Part shown: positions 9,501 through 18,847 of the stretch, in pieces
Numbering within the stretch: position 1 is the stretch's first letter
Layout: each line of letters begins with the position of its first letter
Assembly (NCBI RefSeq): GCF_006538885.1
Contig: NZ_BJLY01000004.1
Span: forward strand, 310,001-374,000
Reading direction: 5' to 3'
DNA: 64,000 nt
DNA from: Gluconobacter roseus NBRC 3990
GTDB taxonomy: Bacteria > Pseudomonadota > Alphaproteobacteria > Acetobacterales > Acetobacteraceae
Program-made: the position numbers and the translations under genes
Notes under the pieces: generated by a model
Databases searched by the model: none
What the model was told of the DNA's origin: nothing
The model's input: the letters and a program-made list of their open reading frames with translations, nothing else

Positions 9501-10514
9501 TCAGGAGAGCGTCGCAGCATCCGTGCGCGGTTCGGCGGCACGGCGAAGACGGTCACGGATGGCGAGGCCAAGCCCATGGCGCGGGATCGGCTGGGCGGCG
9601 ATGGTTTTCAGGCCGCGGCGGGTTCCTTCCGCATCCAGAAAGCGTAGTCCGGCGAAGAGACGGGCCGCAGCTTCTTCAAGGTCGCCGCTCTCGCTCAGGT
9701 TCCAGGTCAGGCCGGCGCCGGGAAGGGGCGTGCCAAAAGCAAGCTGGGCCTCGTTCGGGGCGATGGAGGTTGCATCCAGTCTGACGGGCAGGCTCGGGGC
9801 ATAGTGCGAGGCCAGTCTGCCGGGGGAGGCGGGGGCAATTTCCGAAAAATCGTCCGGATGACGGATCGGGCCGCAAAGCGCGGTCAATTCTTCGAGTGTC
9901 ACGCCGCCCGGTCGCAGGAGGACGGGTACTTCGCGGGTCAGGTCGAGCACGGTGCTTTCCACACCGATAGAGCATGGGCCGGAATCCAGAACCGCGTCGA
10001 TCCGGCCATCGAGTGAGCGCAGAACGTGGAAGGCATCGGAGGGACTGACGGTTCCCGAGACGTTTGCAGACGGTGCAGCCACAGGGGCGCCAACTTCGCG
10101 GAGCAGGGCCAGAGCCGTCTTGCCACGCGGGACACGCAGCGCCAGCGTGGACAGGCCGGCGGCGGCAAGATCGGAGACAGTCGAGTCCGGGGAGCGGGGA
10201 AGCACCATCGTCAGCGGGCCGGGCCAGAAACGGTCGGCAAGGGCGTGTGCGACGTCTTTCATCCTGCCGCTGAGCGAGGCCTGTGCGAAAGCGCTTTCAG
10301 CATCGGGAAGATGGCTGATGAGCGGATTGAAACGTGGGCGTCCCTTGGCGGCGAAGATTTTTGCGACAGCCGTATCGGACGAGGCAATGGCACCCAGGCC
10401 GTAGACGGTTTCGGTTCCGAACGCGACGAGCTTGCTGGCTTTCAGAAGTTCAGCCGCGCGGCGGATCCCTTCGGGTGTGGCTGTCAGACGTTCGGTATGC
10501 GGCGTGTCGCTCAA
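9501..10514 (-). CDS. tsaC: L-threonylcarbamoyladenylate synthase, Sua5 type
   Basis: Makes threonylcarbamoyl-AMP from threonine, bicarbonate and ATP, the first step of t6A37 modification of ANN-decoding tRNAs. 337 residues from a TTG at 10514 that overlaps the cysQ stop (TTGA); longer readings add only low-complexity Arg/Pro sequence. The YrdC domain (about 15-200) carries FGTETVYGLGA and KGRPRFNPLI, and a linker SPGRLASHYAP leads to a C-terminal Sua5 domain. It is thus the two-domain Sua5 form rather than the short TsaC form. Likely cotranscribed with cysQ. Confidence 0.92.
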   Translation of the reverse strand: MSDTPHTERLTATPEGIRRAAELLKASKLVAFGTETVYGLGAIASSDTAVAKIFAAKGRPRFNPLISHLPDAESAFAQASLSGRMKDVAHALADRFWPGPLTMVLPRSPDSTVSDLAAAGLSTLALRVPRGKTALALLREVGAPVAAPSANVSGTVSPSDAFHVLRSLDGRIDAVLDSGPCSIGVESTVLDLTREVPVLLRPGGVTLEELTALCGPIRHPDDFSEIAPASPGRLASHYAPSLPVRLDATSIAPNEAQLAFGTPLPGAGLTWNLSESGDLEEAAARLFAGLRFLDAEGTRRGLKTIAAQPIPRHGLGLAIRDRLRRAAEPRTDAATLS

Positions 10515-11308
10515 GATGCGCCTCCGGTGCAGTAGAAAGATGAATTCAGCCGGTCCGGCTTGCCGTAGCGCAGGGGGTTTCCGTGCTCGTCCAGAAGGGC
10601 GCCGCCTGCGGCTTCCAGAATGGCCTGGGGGGCGGCCGTGTCCCATTCCATGGTGGGACCGAAGCGGGGATAGAAATCCGCAGCGCCTTCGGCAACCCGC
10701 ATGAACTTGACCGAGGAGGACAGCTTTCCCACGGAAGCGACTTTCCGTCCTGCGAGCCAGCGCTCCAGCAGTTCCGGGTTGCCATGGTGGCTGGACGCCA
10801 GAACGCGCAGCCCCTCGGCCGAGGGTGTGGCGGTCCGGATCGGTGTGCTGTGGGTTCCGTCCGAACGGTAGGCGCCGAGACCCTGTCCGCCGCTATAGAT
10901 CAGGCCGTAGCCGGGAAGGGCCACGACGCCCAGAACCGGGCGGTCGTGTCGGACAAGGCCGATATTGACGGTGAAATCTTTTCCCCCTGACGCAAAGCCG
11001 CGTGTTCCGTCGAGCGGATCGACCAGCCAGTAGGAGTCTTCTGCATTGACCCGGATCCCGGCTGACATTTCTTCTTCGCCGATGGCGGGAATGGACGGGC
11101 AGGCTGCGCGCAGGCCGGACAGGATGTGCCGTTCGGAAGCATGATCCGCTTCCGTGACGGGAGAGGCATCGGTCTTGATGTCCGTTTTGAAACCCCGGGC
11201 GCGAATGGCATTGATGATGTCCGAGGCTTCGGAAGCGAGCCGGAATGCCAGGGCCAGAAGGGCGCGGTCATCGTCCGCAGGAACGGTGATGGGGGGGGCA
11301 GAAGTCAT
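10511..11308 (-). CDS. cysQ: 3'(2'),5'-bisphosphate nucleotidase CysQ
   Basis: Mg-dependent, Li-sensitive phosphatase of the inositol monophosphatase superfamily that converts PAP (from sulfate assimilation and phosphopantetheine transfer) to AMP. 265 residues. Metal-site motifs are all present: SPVTEADHASE, GEEE, WLVDPLDGTRGF (the DPxDGT motif) and the C-terminal EWDTAAPQAIL. The ATG is 50 bases downstream (in transcription) of the preceding secreted-protein gene. It heads the cysQ-tsaC-unknown set. Confidence 0.93.
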   Translation of the reverse strand: MTSAPPITVPADDDRALLALAFRLASEASDIINAIRARGFKTDIKTDASPVTEADHASERHILSGLRAACPSIPAIGEEEMSAGIRVNAEDSYWLVDPLDGTRGFASGGKDFTVNIGLVRHDRPVLGVVALPGYGLIYSGGQGLGAYRSDGTHSTPIRTATPSAEGLRVLASSHHGNPELLERWLAGRKVASVGKLSSSVKFMRVAEGAADFYPRFGPTMEWDTAAPQAILEAAGGALLDEHGNPLRYGKPDRLNSSFYCTGGAS

Positions 11309-11358
11309 TTTCCCAGACTACTCCAAGATACACTTTGCGTCATGTGCTGATGCGCCCG

Positions 11359-11997
11359 TTATTGCGGGCAGGTCAGGACGGGCTCCTGATCACCGTTCCA
11401 TTTTGCGAACGGGATTTTTGTCGCAGCGCTCAGGGCGATGTCTGCGTGGCATGTCGTGAGCGGGGAGGGGAGCGTGGTGCGGAGTGAGAAATAGAATGGT
11501 GTGGTGGCAGGTTCTCCGTCTCCGCGCGTCAGTTGATAGATCCGGACATGCGCCGGGCTGGGCTGTGGGACAGGATGGGCACCGGTGTCGCGGGTGGTCA
11601 CGAACAGCAGGAAGGCTGGCTTTCCGTTAGCCCGGCCGAAGGCAAAATGAATGGTCTGGATGGCATCTTCGCCGGTATGCGGAATGTCACGCAATATATC
11701 GAGAAGCTGACCGCCTTTGTCCGGGTCTTCTGTATCCACAAGGCTTGTGCGGTCGGGTTGTTCTGTATCGCGGGTGCTGATGGCATACAGCGTGTAGCTC
11801 CATGCATTGCCGTTTTCGCGCCATAGCGGCGTGATGGTCACGTCAGGGAAACCTGCCGGGTGAAGCGTGACGGGACGGTTGTTGATCACGATCGGGTGGA
11901 TATCGGTAATCTCTACGTTGGCCGTGGCAGCGCATCCCTGTGTGGTTCCGAAAGCCAGGCTAGCGCAGAGCAGGATCTTCACAAGAGCGCGATGCAT
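11359..11997 (-). CDS. Unknown secreted protein
   Basis: No family recognised. 212 residues with a clear Sec signal peptide (basic MHRALVK, hydrophobic LLCASLAFG, cleavage near CAA-TA at about 24). The mature part is a mixed alpha/beta soluble domain with Cys residues near residue 187 and the C-terminus (TTCHAD, LTCPQ) that could form a disulfide in the periplasm. It lies divergent to pepA across a 103-base gap and 50 bases upstream of cysQ. Confidence 0.7.
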   Translation of the reverse strand: MHRALVKILLCASLAFGTTQGCAATANVEITDIHPIVINNRPVTLHPAGFPDVTITPLWRENGNAWSYTLYAISTRDTEQPDRTSLVDTEDPDKGGQLLDILRDIPHTGEDAIQTIHFAFGRANGKPAFLLFVTTRDTGAHPVPQPSPAHVRIYQLTRGDGEPATTPFYFSLRTTLPSPLTTCHADIALSAATKIPFAKWNGDQEPVLTCPQ

Positions 11998-12100
11998 GGA
12001 GAGGCCTTTCTTCAGGCCGGACGTGCAGAGGGCTTGTATGGGCGGTTGGTGTTCCCGATAACGGGGACAACGACTTCATGTTCCAGACGACAGGATCATC

Positions 12101-13573
12101 ATGCTTTCAGTGATTTTCGATTCCCTTCCAGCCTTTTCTGCGGATGCGCCCAAGGCTGTCGTTCTGTTGTGTGATGCGGCCTCTGGCGAGATTTTCGCGG
12201 CGCTGGACAAGGCTTCGGCAGGAGCAGTTTCGCGCGCTGTTGCGCTGAAGGGATTCAAGGGTGAGGCCGGGCAGAGCGTGGTGCTGCCGGCTCCGGCTGA
12301 AGGGCTGTCGCAGATCGTGCTCGCCGGCGTGAAACCGAAGGGTGGTGCTGCTGTGGATGCCGTGGCCGTCGAGAACGCTGCCGGTCGGGCCGTTCGTCTG
12401 CTGGATGGTGTTGAGAGCGCGGTTCTGGCGCTTTCCGAAGGGCTGGAGCAGTTTGCTCCGGACGCGGCTCTGGGCGCGCGCCTGTCGTCCTATGATTTCG
12501 ATGTGTACCGCACGAAAAAATCCGACAGCCGTCCGGTTCTGAACACGCTGCATGTTGCGGTTTCCGATGTTGCGGCGGCGCGGACGCGATGGGCGGATCT
12601 GGATGCGGTCTCGCAGGGTGTGATCCTGACGCGGGATCTCGTGAGCGAGCCGCCGAATGTACTTTATCCCCAGACCTTTACGCAGCGTATCGAAGAACTG
12701 CGCGAGCTTGGACTGACGGTTGAAGTTCTCGACGAAAAGGCCATGACGGAGCTGGGCTTTGGCGCACTTCTGGGCGTGGCGCAGGGTAGTGTGCACAAGC
12801 CGCGCACGGTGATCGTCCGTCATAACGGCGGTGGCAGCGAGGCGCCTCTGGCCTTCATCGGCAAGGGCGTGACCTTCGATAGCGGTGGCATTTCCATCAA
12901 GCCTGCGGCCGGCATGGACGAGATGAAGACGGACATGGGCGGTGCTGCGACCGTGATCGGTCTGATGAGTGCGCTGGCCCGTCGCAAGGCGCCGGTCAAT
13001 GCGATCGGTGTTGTGGGGCTTGTCGAAAACATGGTGTCCGGCGGGGCGCAGCGTCCGGGCGATATCGTGCGGGCCTATGACGGTCAGACGATCGAGGTGC
13101 TGAACACCGACGCAGAGGGACGCCTCGTTCTGGCGGATGTGCTGTCCTATACGCGGAAGCGGTTCAGCCCGAAGCTGATGGTCAATCTGGCGACGCTGAC
13201 GGGCGCGATCGTGGTCAGCCTTGGCTACGAAAATGCCGGTCTGTTCAGCAACAGTGATGCTCTGGCTCAGGGACTGGCCGAGGCCGGGGCGCAGGTTGGT
13301 GAAGGTCTGTGGCGGATGCCGATGGGCGAGGCTTATAACCGCCAGATTGATTCCGACATCGCGGATATGAAGAATATTGGCGGTCGTCCGGGCAGTGCCA
13401 TTCTGGCGGCTGAGTTCCTCAAGCGTTTCGTGGGTGACACGGACTGGGCGCATCTGGATATTGCGGGCACGGCCTGGAAGACCAAGGCGTCCGCTATTGC
13501 GCCGAAGGGTGCGACAGGTTTTGGCGTGCGTCTGCTGGACCGGTTCGTGAAGGCACACGAAGCCAGCACCTGA
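12101..13573 (+). CDS. pepA: Leucyl aminopeptidase PepA
   Basis: Cytosolic di-metal (Zn/Mn) M17 aminopeptidase that removes N-terminal residues from peptides; in E. coli it also binds DNA for Xer recombination. 490 residues, normal for the family. The C-terminal catalytic domain shows the metal-binding sets [24 protein letters not shown] and [12 protein letters not shown]. The N-terminal macro-like domain is diverged. pepA followed by holC is a common alphaproteobacterial pair, and here the lpt operon lies nearby on the other strand as in relatives, with four other genes in between. Confidence 0.96.
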   Translation: MLSVIFDSLPAFSADAPKAVVLLCDAASGEIFAALDKASAGAVSRAVALKGFKGEAGQSVVLPAPAEGLSQIVLAGVKPKGGAAVDAVAVENAAGRAVRLLDGVESAVLALSEGLEQFAPDAALGARLSSYDFDVYRTKKSDSRPVLNTLHVAVSDVAAARTRWADLDAVSQGVILTRDLVSEPPNVLYPQTFTQRIEELRELGLTVEVLDEKAMTELGFGALLGVAQGSVHKPRTVIVRHNGGGSEAPLAFIGKGVTFDSGGISIKPAAGMDEMKTDMGGAATVIGLMSALARRKAPVNAIGVVGLVENMVSGGAQRPGDIVRAYDGQTIEVLNTDAEGRLVLADVLSYTRKRFSPKLMVNLATLTGAIVVSLGYENAGLFSNSDALAQGLAEAGAQVGEGLWRMPMGEAYNRQIDSDIADMKNIGGRPGSAILAAEFLKRFVGDTDWAHLDIAGTAWKTKASAIAPKGATGFGVRLLDRFVKAHEAST

Positions 13574-13589
13574 GGAGCGGGATAACGCC

Positions 13590-14033
13590 GTGGATGTCGG
13601 GTTCTATCATCTGACGCGCACGCCGCTTGAGCAGGCGCTTCCGGCCCTGCTGGGCCGGACGCTGGATGCCGGGGAACGCGCGGTTGTGCGCTGCCCGGAT
13701 GCGGCTGCGGTCATGGCGCTGGATACGGCGCTGTGGGCGTGTCGGGATCCGGTCTGGCTTCCGCATGGCACTGCAAAGAGCGGCCATGCGGCCCGGCAGC
13801 CGATCTGGCTGACCGAAGGAGAGGACGTGCCGAACGGGGCGCGGTTCCTGTTCCGCGTGGATGGGGCGGGAAGCGATGCGTTCGCGCCCTTCACCCGGAT
13901 TTTCGATCTGTTCGATGGTGGAAATCCGCAATCCGTTCAGCGGGCAAGAGAACGCTGGGTTACGATGAAATCTTCCGGTCACAATCTCGTGTACTGGAAA
14001 CAGGAAGAGCGGGGCTGGAAAAAGGCGGGGTAA
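13590..14033 (+). CDS. holC: DNA polymerase III chi subunit
   Basis: Clamp-loader accessory subunit that links the replisome to SSB. 147 residues from a GTG start 16 bases after pepA with an upstream GAGGAG. The N-terminal motif VGFYHLTRTPLEQALPALL and the later ARFLFRVDG and WVTMKSSGHNLVYWKQ patterns are those of alphaproteobacterial HolC. Its position after pepA supports the call. Confidence 0.92.
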   Translation: MDVGFYHLTRTPLEQALPALLGRTLDAGERAVVRCPDAAAVMALDTALWACRDPVWLPHGTAKSGHAARQPIWLTEGEDVPNGARFLFRVDGAGSDAFAPFTRIFDLFDGGNPQSVQRARERWVTMKSSGHNLVYWKQEERGWKKAG

Positions 14034-14117
14034 GGTTTCAAATTGTGTCTGAAACCATTGATGGAAGACGCTCCGTAACCGGGGTGCCGTTCATTGCACT
14101 GGAGAGGACGCCCGACT

Positions 14118-15242
14118 GTGCCAGACCCCATGACTTCTTCCCCCGCATCTCCGAAAACTGACCTTCGTCGCGCCGATATCAATCCCGACTTCTGGTATCC
14201 GCTGGCCTGGTCGAAGGATCTCAAGCGTGGCAAGACGATCGGGCGGCGGTTCGGGCGCTTTCCTATTGCACTGGTCCGTCCTGAAGAGGGCAGCGTTTTT
14301 GCGCTTGAAGATCGCTGCGCGCACCGTCAGGTTCCGCTCAGCCTCGGCAAGGTCAGCGGTGAGGCGGTGCAGTGCTGTTATCATGGCTGGGCCTATGGCC
14401 GCTCGGGACGCTGTATTGATGTGCCGTATCTGGGTAAGGGCAAACTGCCGAATGGTGTGAAGACATATCCCTGTCGTGAGGCAGGCGGAATGATCTTCGT
14501 TTTCCCCGGTGATGCGAGCAAGGCGGAGAGCGTGCCCCTGCCGCCTCTGGCACAAGTGGACAATCCGGCGTTCAAGACACGGCATTTCAGTCCGGTCGTG
14601 AAATGCCACTACACGTTCCTGCATGAAAACCTGATGGACATGAACCATCAGTTCCTGCACCGCCGTCAGATGGGGCAGATCAAGGCGCGTTTTCTGGGGC
14701 AGGACGCGGGCGAGAACTTCATCGAGGCGCGGTACAGCTTCGCGCGGACGGGAAACCAGCAGCCGCTGGCGGAACGCCTGATCTTCGGCAAGCATCATGA
14801 TGATCCGACCCGGGAGCAGCCGGTTGAGGAAATCGTCAGCATCCGCACGACCTATCCGTATCAGAGTCTGAAAATCCATGACAAGGACGGTGATCTGATC
14901 ATGGAGCTGTTCAGCGTTTATGTGCCGAACACGGCGGATGGGATGAGCACGCAGACTTTCGGTCTGCTGTCGGTACTGCGGCCAAAGACGCCGTTCCTGA
15001 TTGATCTGATCTGGCCGGCGCTGGGCATTTTCACGCACCGGATCTTTGAAGAAGACCGCGAAATCATGGAGCTGGAGCAGAACGCCTGGCGCGAACTGGG
15101 CGGCGATCATAACGTCGAGGTCTTCCCGATCGTGCGGAAATTGCGGGATCTTCTGGCAGCCAATGGTGCGGCGCCGGGGACCGATACGACGGCGCAGGCT
15201 GAAGTTTCGAGGGAACAGCCGGCTGATCCTGTCGTTGTCTAA
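14118..15242 (+). CDS. Rieske non-heme iron oxygenase, alpha-subunit type
   Basis: Aromatic-ring-hydroxylating-type oxygenase: a Rieske [2Fe-2S] domain feeds electrons to a mononuclear iron site that activates O2. The Rieske ligands CAHR and CYHGW are spaced normally (about residues 60-80), and the catalytic iron motif DMNHQFLH is at about 173-180 (Asp/His/His type). 374 residues from the GTG at 14118, chosen for GGAGAGG 10 bases upstream; TTG 14094 and ATG 14130 are alternatives. No beta subunit, ferredoxin or reductase gene lies nearby, so the partner is elsewhere or generic. The substrate cannot be told. A partly related group includes vanillate and Rieske-type sterol/lipid oxygenases. Confidence 0.85.
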   Translation: MPDPMTSSPASPKTDLRRADINPDFWYPLAWSKDLKRGKTIGRRFGRFPIALVRPEEGSVFALEDRCAHRQVPLSLGKVSGEAVQCCYHGWAYGRSGRCIDVPYLGKGKLPNGVKTYPCREAGGMIFVFPGDASKAESVPLPPLAQVDNPAFKTRHFSPVVKCHYTFLHENLMDMNHQFLHRRQMGQIKARFLGQDAGENFIEARYSFARTGNQQPLAERLIFGKHHDDPTREQPVEEIVSIRTTYPYQSLKIHDKDGDLIMELFSVYVPNTADGMSTQTFGLLSVLRPKTPFLIDLIWPALGIFTHRIFEEDREIMELEQNAWRELGGDHNVEVFPIVRKLRDLLAANGAAPGTDTTAQAEVSREQPADPVVV

Positions 15243-15263
15243 AGACACAGACAGGAAACAGTC

Positions 15264-16109
15264 ATGAAGACAGTCACACTCAGGAATGGTGTTACGGTTC
15301 CCGCGCTTGGAATGGGAACCTGGAATGTCGGCGACAGTGCGGCCCGGCATTCGGATGAGGTCGAAAGCCTGCGCAAGGGGCTTGAGGCCGGTCTGCGGGT
15401 CATTGATACGGCCGAAATGTACGGCAATGGCCGGTCGGAAAAGCTGGTGGGCGAGGCCATCGCGGATGTGCGTGATGACGTCTATCTCGTCAGCAAGGTT
15501 GTGCCGTCAAATGCGTCCTATGACGGTGTGCACAAAGCGTGCCGACGTTCGCTGAAGCATCTCGATACGGACTGGCTGGACCTTTATCTGCTGCATTGGC
15601 GTGGGGGCACGCCGCTGGAAGAGACGATCCGGGCGTTTGAGGATCTGAAGGATGACGGGCTGATCCGCGGATGGGGCGTTTCGAACTTCGATGTCGATGA
15701 CATGGAGGAAATCGAGAACCTGTCGGGGAACTGTCTGGTCAATCAGGTGCTCTATAATCTGGAACATCGCGGGACCGAGTTCGATCTTCTTGAACATGAT
15801 CTCAAGTCCGAAACCGTGACGATGGCCTACTCGCCATTGGGACAGGGGGGCGAGCTTCTGGATCATCCGGCGCTCAAGGAAGTGGCGTCACGGCATGAAA
15901 CGTCGCTTGGCCCGGCGGATACGGCCCAGATTGCTCTGGCATGGGTGCTGCGGCGGCCGAATATCATGGCGATCCCGAAGGCCGGCTCTCCGAAGCATGT
16001 GGCCGGAAATATCGCCAGTCTGGAAATCAGCCTGACGGATGAGGATCTCAAAACGCTCGACAGCGCTTTTCCTCCGCCGAAACGCAAGGTATCTCTCGCC
16101 ATGATCTGA
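15264..16109 (+). CDS. Aldo/keto reductase
   Basis: NAD(P)H-dependent carbonyl reductase with a TIM-barrel fold. 281 residues. The catalytic tetrad is recognisable: Asp and Tyr in VIDTAEMYGNG, Lys in LVSKV, His in LYLLHWRG, with the coenzyme-binding region IPKAGSPKHVAGN. The family in acetic acid bacteria reduces sugars, ketoses or small aldehydes; the substrate is unknown here. It begins 21 bases after the Rieske oxygenase stop and is probably cotranscribed with it. A short GC-rich inverted repeat follows the stop. Confidence 0.9.
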   Translation: MKTVTLRNGVTVPALGMGTWNVGDSAARHSDEVESLRKGLEAGLRVIDTAEMYGNGRSEKLVGEAIADVRDDVYLVSKVVPSNASYDGVHKACRRSLKHLDTDWLDLYLLHWRGGTPLEETIRAFEDLKDDGLIRGWGVSNFDVDDMEEIENLSGNCLVNQVLYNLEHRGTEFDLLEHDLKSETVTMAYSPLGQGGELLDHPALKEVASRHETSLGPADTAQIALAWVLRRPNIMAIPKAGSPKHVAGNIASLEISLTDEDLKTLDSAFPPPKRKVSLAMI

Positions 16110-16124
16110 CGGTCGTGGTGGTAT

Positions 16125-16155
16125 GCGGTCCGTTTTCACTTAACCTGCGGACCGC
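16125..16155. repeat. Inverted repeat between aldo/keto reductase and the hydrogenase-like operon
   Basis: GCGGTCCG (16125-16132) and CGGACCGC (16148-16155) form a perfect 8-bp stem with a 15-base loop. No T-run follows on either strand, so this is either an imperfect terminator or a leader hairpin of the next operon. Confidence 0.5.
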
Positions 16156-16242
16156 GCCCTGCATATTTTCTCCACCCTGTTTTACGCCGATCCGGTCTCT
16201 CTCTGCCTTGCTGTTCTGGCCATTCCTGCCTGTCTGCAGGCG

Positions 16243-17460
16243 ATGGAAGCCGGACATGGGGCGCGATCGGTGGTTATCTGTATTGCGGCACTGGCTGCGA
16301 TACTGGTGCTGTCCCCGGCTGTTCTGGCTGTTGCGCTTGGCGTGATCATCGCGCAGGATCGGGACGCGTGTCCGGCAGTCTGGACGGTTCCGGCCCTGCT
16401 GTTGAGCGTCCTTTTTCCTGCACACACCTTCGTTTTACTAGCACTGCTGCCGGTTCTGTTCTGGTCTTCGCTTGTGCGTCGGCGGGATGGGGCCTGTCCT
16501 TCCATTATGAGTACTCTTGCCGTCTCGCTGATCTGGCATGCGCCTTTGGCAGTTCCGGCAGAACTTGTGGCCGGTCTGGGGGGTGCGGTGTGCGGACTGG
16601 TTGGCTGGTCCGTTCTTGGGGCAGTCCGCCCCGGAAATCTGGGGCTGTTACGGCCTGTTCTTCTGATGGTTCTGGTCGTGGCGGCGCTGGCTGAGAGCCT
16701 TGCAGTATGCGCGCGGATCGCGCTGGAGGCGCTGCTTCTTGATCTGGCGCTGCTGGTACTGGCGGCTGCATTGGGACGAAGATTTCCAGTACTTGCCGTG
16801 CTGCGTCTGCCGTTCCCACCCTTGCCTGGACTGGTTGTGTTGTGGCTCGGGGTTCATGCGGCTCTTGGCATGGCGGCAGGCGTGGAGGGCTGGAGTGTCC
16901 TTGGCGTAGTTGTGGCCCTGCTGCTTGGGCTTTTGAGCCTCTCGGACATTCTCGAAGTGGGACGTTTGTTTTTCCTGCGTCGAGAAATCGTTTCAGGGGC
17001 ATCTGTTCTGCTGCTGGGCGCGGGAAGTCTTCTCGCGCCAGCTCTTGTGTTTGGACTGACAAGCCCTGTGCTGCACGCAATGGGGGGAGAGTGGGTCTGG
17101 CCCGTCTGGAGCATTGGTGCCGGGGATGGAGCGCATCTGCTGCTGCCAGCGTTCATTCTGACTGGTGCGGGGATCTGGATCGTTCTTGTACGACCCTGGC
17201 GGGTCATGGGTGGTGTGGTGCAGGCGGCCTCCCTGCTTGTGCCTGCGCTCGGGAAACTGCTGACGATCGGGGATGGGCTGTTTGACGAAGCACCTTCCCT
17301 GAACTGGACACTGCGTCGTGTCATCGCGGGTGGGCGGCTGCGTCTCCGAGGTCTGCGGAATGTGAGGGCGCCCGTGCTTCCCGATCTGCGTCAGGGCGCC
17401 GTCGGCCTCTGGCTTGTGCTCCTCGGTCTCGTCCTGGCGGTGCTGGGAGTGATGACGTGA
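16243..17460 (+). CDS. Membrane subunit of a hydrogenase-4/complex I-like operon, antiporter-like
   Basis: Very hydrophobic protein of at least 405 residues with about 12 transmembrane segments. Position and hydropathy suggest an NuoL/NuoM/HyfB-type ion-translocating subunit, but the sequence is strongly diverged and shorter than HyfB (~670), so the call rests mainly on context. The start is uncertain. The same frame stays open and plausible back to about 16144 (LFYADPVSLCLAVLA precedes the ATG, reminiscent of antiporter-like subunits), yet that stretch contains no ATG, GTG or TTG, and an ATG further up at 16123 is cut off by an in-frame TAA at 16141. Its stop overlaps the next gene by four bases. 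Confidence 0.6.
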   Translation: MEAGHGARSVVICIAALAAILVLSPAVLAVALGVIIAQDRDACPAVWTVPALLLSVLFPAHTFVLLALLPVLFWSSLVRRRDGACPSIMSTLAVSLIWHAPLAVPAELVAGLGGAVCGLVGWSVLGAVRPGNLGLLRPVLLMVLVVAALAESLAVCARIALEALLLDLALLVLAAALGRRFPVLAVLRLPFPPLPGLVVLWLGVHAALGMAAGVEGWSVLGVVVALLLGLLSLSDILEVGRLFFLRREIVSGASVLLLGAGSLLAPALVFGLTSPVLHAMGGEWVWPVWSIGAGDGAHLLLPAFILTGAGIWIVLVRPWRVMGGVVQAASLLVPALGKLLTIGDGLFDEAPSLNWTLRRVIAGGRLRLRGLRNVRAPVLPDLRQGAVGLWLVLLGLVLAVLGVMT

Positions 17461-18329
17461 TAGCGCATGAGATCGGAATGATCCTGCTGGCGATGCTGGA
17501 GGCGCTCTTTCAGCTCGGCCTGCTTCTAGTGCTGGCGCCTGTTATCGGCTGGTGTCTGGATGATCTGCCATTCCTGCTGGCTGGGCGATCGGTCGGGCCG
17601 GTGCGGTTCCGTCTTCTGCAGGCCGGACGCTTCTGGAAAACATTGTTCCGGGCTCCGCTGGGCGGGAGAACGGCGCTGGCGTTGATGGCTGGCATTCTGA
17701 CGCTTCTGTGCCTGCCTGCGGTCACGACGGGATCGGTCTTTTCATCTCTGGCGGACCCGCTGGTCATCGGGCTGGTGGTTTTGCTGGGACGCGGATTTGT
17801 GGGGCAGAGCCTGCTGCCGGGTGAGGCGGGGCGGTTCATTCCTGCCGTTCTGCTGCTGTGCCTGACCGAGGCGCTGATTGCGCTTGCGGCTCCGGGAACG
17901 GACGGGTTGGGGGGCTTGTGTGCGATGCTGCATATCGAGCCGGAGCCTGGTCTGGAAGGCGCGCTTGCCGCCTGTGCTCTGGCGCTGGGCATTGCGTGTC
18001 CTCCCCTGCGGGCGCAGGACGTCACGGGAATGCTGTCCGGCATCCGGGACCGTCAGGAACGTGAAGCGGCTCGGAGCATTGCCGATGTGCTGAACTGTGG
18101 GTGGCTGCTTCTGCTGTCCGATCTGGCGCTGCCGGTGAGTGTCGGGCTGGCGCAGGGCGGTGTGCAGGGCTGGTGGCTGGGGCTGCTGGCTCTGGTCGGG
18201 CGTCTGGCATTGACGGTTGCGGTTGCGGTCGGGCTGCGGCTTATGGCGCAGGAACGGAGCGCACGTCTGACGGCCCTGTTTGCAGGAGTGGCGCTTCTGC
18301 TGGCTCTGGCGGGGAGGTTCGGCACATGA
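17457..18329 (+). CDS. NuoH/HyfC-like membrane subunit
   Basis: 290-residue membrane protein with about 8 predicted segments. The N-terminal pattern LLLVLAPVIGWCLDDLPFLLAGRSVGP followed by FRLLQAGRFWKTLFR resembles the HyfC/HycD/NuoH family signature (hydrophobic helix, GR..GP loop, amphipathic helix leading to a K/R-rich turn). That subunit links the peripheral redox arm to the proton-pumping modules. The GTG start overlaps the previous stop (GTGA) and its stop overlaps the next ATG. The charged residues typical of the NuoH quinone-side loop are only partly kept. Confidence 0.65.
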   Translation: MIAHEIGMILLAMLEALFQLGLLLVLAPVIGWCLDDLPFLLAGRSVGPVRFRLLQAGRFWKTLFRAPLGGRTALALMAGILTLLCLPAVTTGSVFSSLADPLVIGLVVLLGRGFVGQSLLPGEAGRFIPAVLLLCLTEALIALAAPGTDGLGGLCAMLHIEPEPGLEGALAACALALGIACPPLRAQDVTGMLSGIRDRQEREAARSIADVLNCGWLLLLSDLALPVSVGLAQGGVQGWWLGLLALVGRLALTVAVAVGLRLMAQERSARLTALFAGVALLLALAGRFGT

Positions 18330-18847
18330 TCGTCGGGTTCGGATTGCTGCTGCTTCTGGCGCTTGCGGGGCTGGGCAAGGACGGGCGGGGTTTGCCGCTT
18401 TACGGGGCGGTCTGCGCCTTTGCAGGGGCGACGGTCTGTTCGGGGCTGATGGCGCTGCTGACGTCTGTGGCGCTGATCGGGCTGAATGGTCTGGCCTGGG
18501 CATGGCTGCGGCGGTTTGCGGCGGAAGCACCAGACCGGGCGGCTGTTCTGCCGGTTGTGGGGACGCTGGTGCTCCTGCTGGCACTTGGGCTGTCCGGTGC
18601 GGGGCTTGGACTGGCGCCGGTTCTGGGCGCGGGCGCGGTTCTGGCCGGGCTGTGTGGAGCGGCATGGGGTGTGCCGCTGGTGCAGTTTACCGGCCTGCTG
18701 CGGGCTGCTGACGGGCTTATTGTCGTGTCCTGCATTCTGCATTCCTGGCCACTTTTCTTGGCAGCACTGAGCCTTTGGGGCGTGCTGGCGGCCCTTGGCG
18801 TCACGCTTCTGCCGCGTCTGGCCTGGCGTCGGGTGGAGGAGGTCTGA
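18326..18847 (+). CDS. HyfE/NuoK-like small membrane subunit
   Basis: 173-residue protein with about five to six transmembrane segments and a basic C-terminus (RLAWRRVEEV). Size and operon position match HyfE (~216 residues), which contains an NuoK-like part. No diagnostic motif is strong enough for certainty. ATG at 18326 overlaps the previous TGA by four bases; its own TGA shares one base with the next ATG. Confidence 0.55.
   Translation: MIVGFGLLLLLALAGLGKDGRGLPLYGAVCAFAGATVCSGLMALLTSVALIGLNGLAWAWLRRFAAEAPDRAAVLPVVGTLVLLLALGLSGAGLGLAPVLGAGAVLAGLCGAAWGVPLVQFTGLLRAADGLIVVSCILHSWPLFLAALSLWGVLAALGVTLLPRLAWRRVEEV

Noticed and set aside
12107-13558. 483-codon minus-strand frame opposite pepA
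   Set aside because: Shadow of pepA; no recognisable motifs and a His/Arg-rich composition.
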